Below are positions 61,070 to 64,000 of a stretch of 64,000 nucleotides of DNA, piece by piece. The stretch's first letter is position 1. Each line of letters begins with the position of its first letter. The notes beneath the pieces were generated by a model. The model saw only the letters and a list, made by a program, of their open reading frames with translations, was not told the origin of the DNA and made no database searches. The stretch spans positions 1-64,000 of the forward strand of contig CAZYQW010000084.1 in assembly GCA_964649825.1 (NCBI GenBank), given 5' to 3'. The DNA comes from CAZYQW01 sp964649825 (GTDB lineage: Bacteria; Planctomycetota; B15-G4; JADJEK01). The translations under genes were made by a program, and so were the position numbers.

Positions 61070-61861
61070 TCAGCTCGACGAGGAGGAGTGCGCCGCCAGG
61101 GAGAACTTCCCCGCCGCGTACATGTACACCTTGACGCGCCACTGCTGGCCGTTGCAGCCGGTGTTGAACCCGCCGACGTCGTCGAGCCGGCTGCTGTACG
61201 TGCTCGAGTCGAGGAGCTTGTACACGCTGCCGCTCTTGTAATAGAGGTAGAGATCGGGGTCGCTGGACGTCTGCTTGTTCGGTCCGGCGACCGCGGAGGC
61301 GATATCGGACGCGAAGTAGTAGTAGTAGGTCGCGTGGTTCGCGCCGCTCTTGTCGTGCACGAGGTACGTGTACGAGGAGCACGACGCGGCCAACGTCGTC
61401 GGGTCGTCGATGGCGCGATAGACGAGCGCCACGTCCTCGTCCGCGTCGAAGAAGGTGAAGAGCGGCACCTCGCGCGGCGCCGCCGGCGCATCGAGCGCGA
61501 ACGTCCACTCACCGAGCGCCGCGCCGTCGTTCGTCTCGACCGAGAACTCACCCAGCAGCTCTTGCACGCGCCGCGCGGCCGCGTCGTAGGTCGGCCCGTG
61601 GTACAGATCGACGCGCAGGCAGGGGGCGCCGGACCGGTCGAGCCGAACCGCGGTGAGGCGCGGCGCGTTCGCCGTGAGGAGCGCCACGTGCGCGTCGACC
61701 CACGAGTCGTCGGGCGGAGGCGAGCTCTCCTTCGTCGAGGCGTCGCCGGCGCGGGGTTCGACCGGCCCGGCGGGCTCCTGGCTGAACGCGGTCCCGCCGA
61801 GCAACGCGAGGGCGGCGGCCAGGGTGACTCGGAGCTTTGGGTCGATCGAGTTGGTCTTCAT
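61070..61861 (-). CDS. Secreted protein, uncharacterised
   Basis: 263 residues from the ATG at 61861, chosen over the frame start at 61903 for its signal peptide (LRVTLAAALALLGGTAFS) and AGAGG about 7 bases upstream. The central part (VDAHVALLTANAPRLTAVRL, RVDLYHGPTYDAAARRVQEL) is mixed alpha/beta. The C-terminal ~110 residues are rich in Tyr, Ser and Asp (THATYYYYF-like, DPDLYLYYKSGSVYKLLDSS) and end in a serine run. No family recognised. Confidence 0.7.
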   Translation of the reverse strand: MKTNSIDPKLRVTLAAALALLGGTAFSQEPAGPVEPRAGDASTKESSPPPDDSWVDAHVALLTANAPRLTAVRLDRSGAPCLRVDLYHGPTYDAAARRVQELLGEFSVETNDGAALGEWTFALDAPAAPREVPLFTFFDADEDVALVYRAIDDPTTLAASCSSYTYLVHDKSGANHATYYYYFASDIASAVAGPNKQTSSDPDLYLYYKSGSVYKLLDSSTYSSRLDDVGGFNTGCNGQQWRVKVYMYAAGKFSLAAHSSSSS

Positions 61862-62048
61862 TGCGATCCTCTCTTTTCTTTTCTTGGGTTCCCAGTGGTC
61901 CACGCGACACGTGACCGCGCCGTCGGTCGGACGCGATGCGTCTTCCCTTGGTTGCGGTCATTCCGCGTTGGGGAGAAACGAGCCGCCATCACGCACGGCT
62001 TGCGGGAAGAGGTGCAGAGGGAGCGGACCGGTTGCAGGAATTCCGAGA

Positions 62049-64000
62049 TCAGTCGTTCGTCGTGACGCGGTCGAGCCGCTCGAGGAGCGCGCGTGGGATC
62101 TCACGCGGTGCGAGCTCCGCGCGGTACTCCCGCAGCGTATCGACGGCAGGCCCGAAGTCGGCCGTCCCCGCCTGCCGTTCGAGGAACGCGACGAGCGACT
62201 CCACTGCCGTGAGACGATGGCCCTGCTCCCACAGGGCGACCGACCGATCCGTCATCACGCTCGTCTCGTCGAACTCCGCGGGATCGTCGGCGCCGGCTCG
62301 ACGCGCGTCGTCGAACGCGGCGAGAGCGTCCTCGAACCGTCCGGCGTCCAACAGCAGGCGCCCGGCGTTGTGGTGGCCCTCCCAGCGATCGGGGCACTGC
62401 GTGCGCATCTCCGCGTACGCCTCGATTGCGGCCTCGAGGTCGACCGCGCCGCGCTCCGCGAGGCGCGTGAGGCACCGGGCGCGAAGGAGGAGGAAGTCGG
62501 ACAGGTCGTCGTCCTCCACGCCGCGCGCGAGCATCTCGGAGATGAGCGAGAGCGCCTCGTCGTAGCGCGTCTGGTCGTAGCGGCCCTGGGCGAGGGCGCG
62601 GGTGGGGGCGTAGGCATCGGGATGGTCGGCGAGGACGTCCAGGAGCAGCCGAACGCGCTCGTTGGGATCTTCCGTCAGGACCGCGAGGTTCGTGCGGGCG
62701 CCGGCGCCTTCGGGCCACAGTGCGTGCGCTGCGGTCCAGTGCGTCCACGCTGTCGCCTCGTCGTCTTCGGCTATCGCGAGGTGGGCCCGACGGTCGTGGA
62801 GCCAGTACCCGCCGGGATGCAGCCGGAGCGCCTCCTCGACGAGCGCCACCGCCTTCGGGAGCCTCGCTGATACCGCGACGAAGGTCAGCATGTCGAGCTC
62901 GGCCACGGAGCTCCCGTCGATCGACCCCGCGAGGGCCGTCGGGGTGAGCTCGTGTCGGGTCAAGTACGAGCGATACGCGCGTACGGCGCGCTTGCCGGCG
63001 TCGTGGCCCGGCAGCCGCTCGACGCATGCGACGAGCCGCGGCCACGCGGCGAAGAGGCGGGGGTATCGTTCGCCCATGCGCCTCCAGCGAGAGACTTCCT
63101 TCGGCGTACGCTCGTCGGCGTGCTCGTACTCCCAGGCGAACGCGAGCCCCGCCATCCCCACGCAGCGGATCGCGGAGAACATGATCTCGACGAGGCGCGT
63201 CCGGACCTCCGGCTCTGGCACGCTTCCGAGGCTCGCGACGACCTTGTCGGCGTCGTCGCCCTCCACGTCCACGCCCCACTCGCGAAGCAGGTCCAGGCAG
63301 TCCTCCGCCGTGCGCGAGAAGACGAGCACGTTGGTGAGGTTCGCGCCGTCGGTCTCGGCTTCCTGGAGTCGGAGCACGCGGTCCGGAAGCTCCTGGACCG
63401 CGTGCCGGCGCTCGGCGGCAGCGCGCTGCTCGCGCTCGACCGTCAACGCGGCGTGGGCCGCACTGAGCACCGCGACGATCGCGAATGCGGCCGCGATCAC
63501 GACCGCGGCCGCGGGCTTCCGCCGCACCCATTTCACGGTGCGCCCCACCGGCCCGTCGCGCCAGGCCGCGCCACGCGTCCCCTCGCGGTACGCGCGCAGG
63601 TCCGCCGCCAGCGACTCGGCCGAGGCGTAGCGGGTGGCGGGATCGCCGGCCAGCGCTTTGCGGCAGACGGCGTCGAGCTCGCGCGGCACGTCGCGTCGGC
63701 GCGGCGCCACGCCGACGTATCCGTCGCGGAGGCGCGCGAGCACTGCGTCGGACGAGCCCCCCTCGACCGGAGCACGGCCGAACAGCAGGCGGTGCAGCGT
63801 GGCGCCGACGCCGAACACGTCCGCCGGCGGCCCCAGCGACTTCGCCTCCCCGCGCGCCTGCTCCGGCGCCATGTACGCGAGGGTGCCGATCAGGTCGCCG
63901 GTCAGCGTCGGCGAGGCGGGATCGTCGCGCGAGGTGAGCAGCGCGGGTGCGCATCGCTCCTCGTCCGGCGCGCCGGCGATCCTCCGCGCGAGTCCCCAGT
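62049..64000 (-). CDS. Ser/Thr kinase with TPR tail (5' end outside the window)
   Basis: The open frame continues past the right edge and carries 650 codons here. It starts within the activation segment (WGLAR then GTLAYMAPEQARGEAKSLGP), so the glycine loop and catalytic HRD lie outside. Then come the C-lobe (DVFGVGATLHRLLFGRAP, AVCRKALAGDPATRYASAES), a membrane helix (AAVVIAAAFAIVAVLSAAHAA) after a basic stretch, and a helical C-terminal region with TPR units (EGHHNAGRLLLDAGRFEDAL, AVALVEEALRLHPGGYWLHD). Same design as the gene at 9653-12664. There is no ECF sigma gene next to it within the window. Confidence 0.88.
   Translation of the reverse strand, partial: WGLARRIAGAPDEERCAPALLTSRDDPASPTLTGDLIGTLAYMAPEQARGEAKSLGPPADVFGVGATLHRLLFGRAPVEGGSSDAVLARLRDGYVGVAPRRRDVPRELDAVCRKALAGDPATRYASAESLAADLRAYREGTRGAAWRDGPVGRTVKWVRRKPAAAVVIAAAFAIVAVLSAAHAALTVEREQRAAAERRHAVQELPDRVLRLQEAETDGANLTNVLVFSRTAEDCLDLLREWGVDVEGDDADKVVASLGSVPEPEVRTRLVEIMFSAIRCVGMAGLAFAWEYEHADERTPKEVSRWRRMGERYPRLFAAWPRLVACVERLPGHDAGKRAVRAYRSYLTRHELTPTALAGSIDGSSVAELDMLTFVAVSARLPKAVALVEEALRLHPGGYWLHDRRAHLAIAEDDEATAWTHWTAAHALWPEGAGARTNLAVLTEDPNERVRLLLDVLADHPDAYAPTRALAQGRYDQTRYDEALSLISEMLARGVEDDDLSDFLLLRARCLTRLAERGAVDLEAAIEAYAEMRTQCPDRWEGHHNAGRLLLDAGRFEDALAAFDDARRAGADDPAEFDETSVMTDRSVALWEQGHRLTAVESLVAFLERQAGTADFGPAVDTLREYRAELAPREIPRALLERLDRVTTND

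Overview
The window is very GC-rich bacterial DNA with the gene style of Planctomycetota. Signs of this are an ECF sigma factor of the Rhodopirellula type beside a Ser/Thr kinase with a TPR tail, a second kinase-TPR gene at the right edge, large secreted FG-GAP and HAF-type proteins with a shared kind of C-terminal module, carboxypeptidase-regulatory-like proteins, and many small lipoproteins. The phylum is an inference from gene content. I see no rRNA, tRNA or CRISPR array.

Layout. 1-0.6 kb: 3' end of a group II intron (maturase C-terminus plus domain V), joined in frame to a piece of a surface protein. 0.7-21.2 kb: ordinary chromosome-like genes (lipoproteins, NHL propeller, BadF-type sugar kinase, SAM methyltransferase, hybrid histidine kinase, DUF3052/sulfotransferase pair, ECF sigma, kinase-TPR, carboxypeptidase-regulatory-like protein, FG-GAP protein). 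21.1-52.5 kb: an accessory stretch bracketed by two diverged 0.42-kb direct repeats. It carries an arylsulfotransferase/GT39 group, decayed genes, an RHS protein, FG-GAP and HAF proteins, a coiled-coil secreted protein, a compact biosynthetic cluster (37.2-45.4 kb), TIR genes and a run of frameshifted genes (45.6-52.1 kb). 52.2-64 kb: PLP decarboxylase, di-heme cytochrome, CBS and GNAT proteins, RidA, a redoxin fusion, and a kinase that runs off the window.

The strongest observation is a pair of selenoprotein genes that routine gene calling would truncate. At 17930-18322 (minus) a membrane-anchored thioredoxin has an in-frame TGA exactly where the first Cys of the CxxC motif should be (W-U-P-A-C). 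At 59441-60994 (minus) a DsbD-N-like/redoxin/GNAT fusion has the same situation (W-U-P-Y-C). In both, a perfect 7-8 bp hairpin with a three-base loop starting GU lies 21-26 nt after the TGA, as expected for a bacterial SECIS element. The organism therefore very probably decodes UGA as selenocysteine.

The second system of interest is the 37.2-45.4 kb cluster. It contains an isopropylmalate-dehydrogenase-like/aldehyde-dehydrogenase fusion, an A-PCP-TE NRPS-like enzyme lacking the usual A10 lysine, a radical SAM enzyme with a non-standard CX8CX2C motif, an O-methyltransferase, and a convergent Rieske oxygenase. The first four genes overlap or nearly touch, so they are probably one operon for an unknown small molecule.
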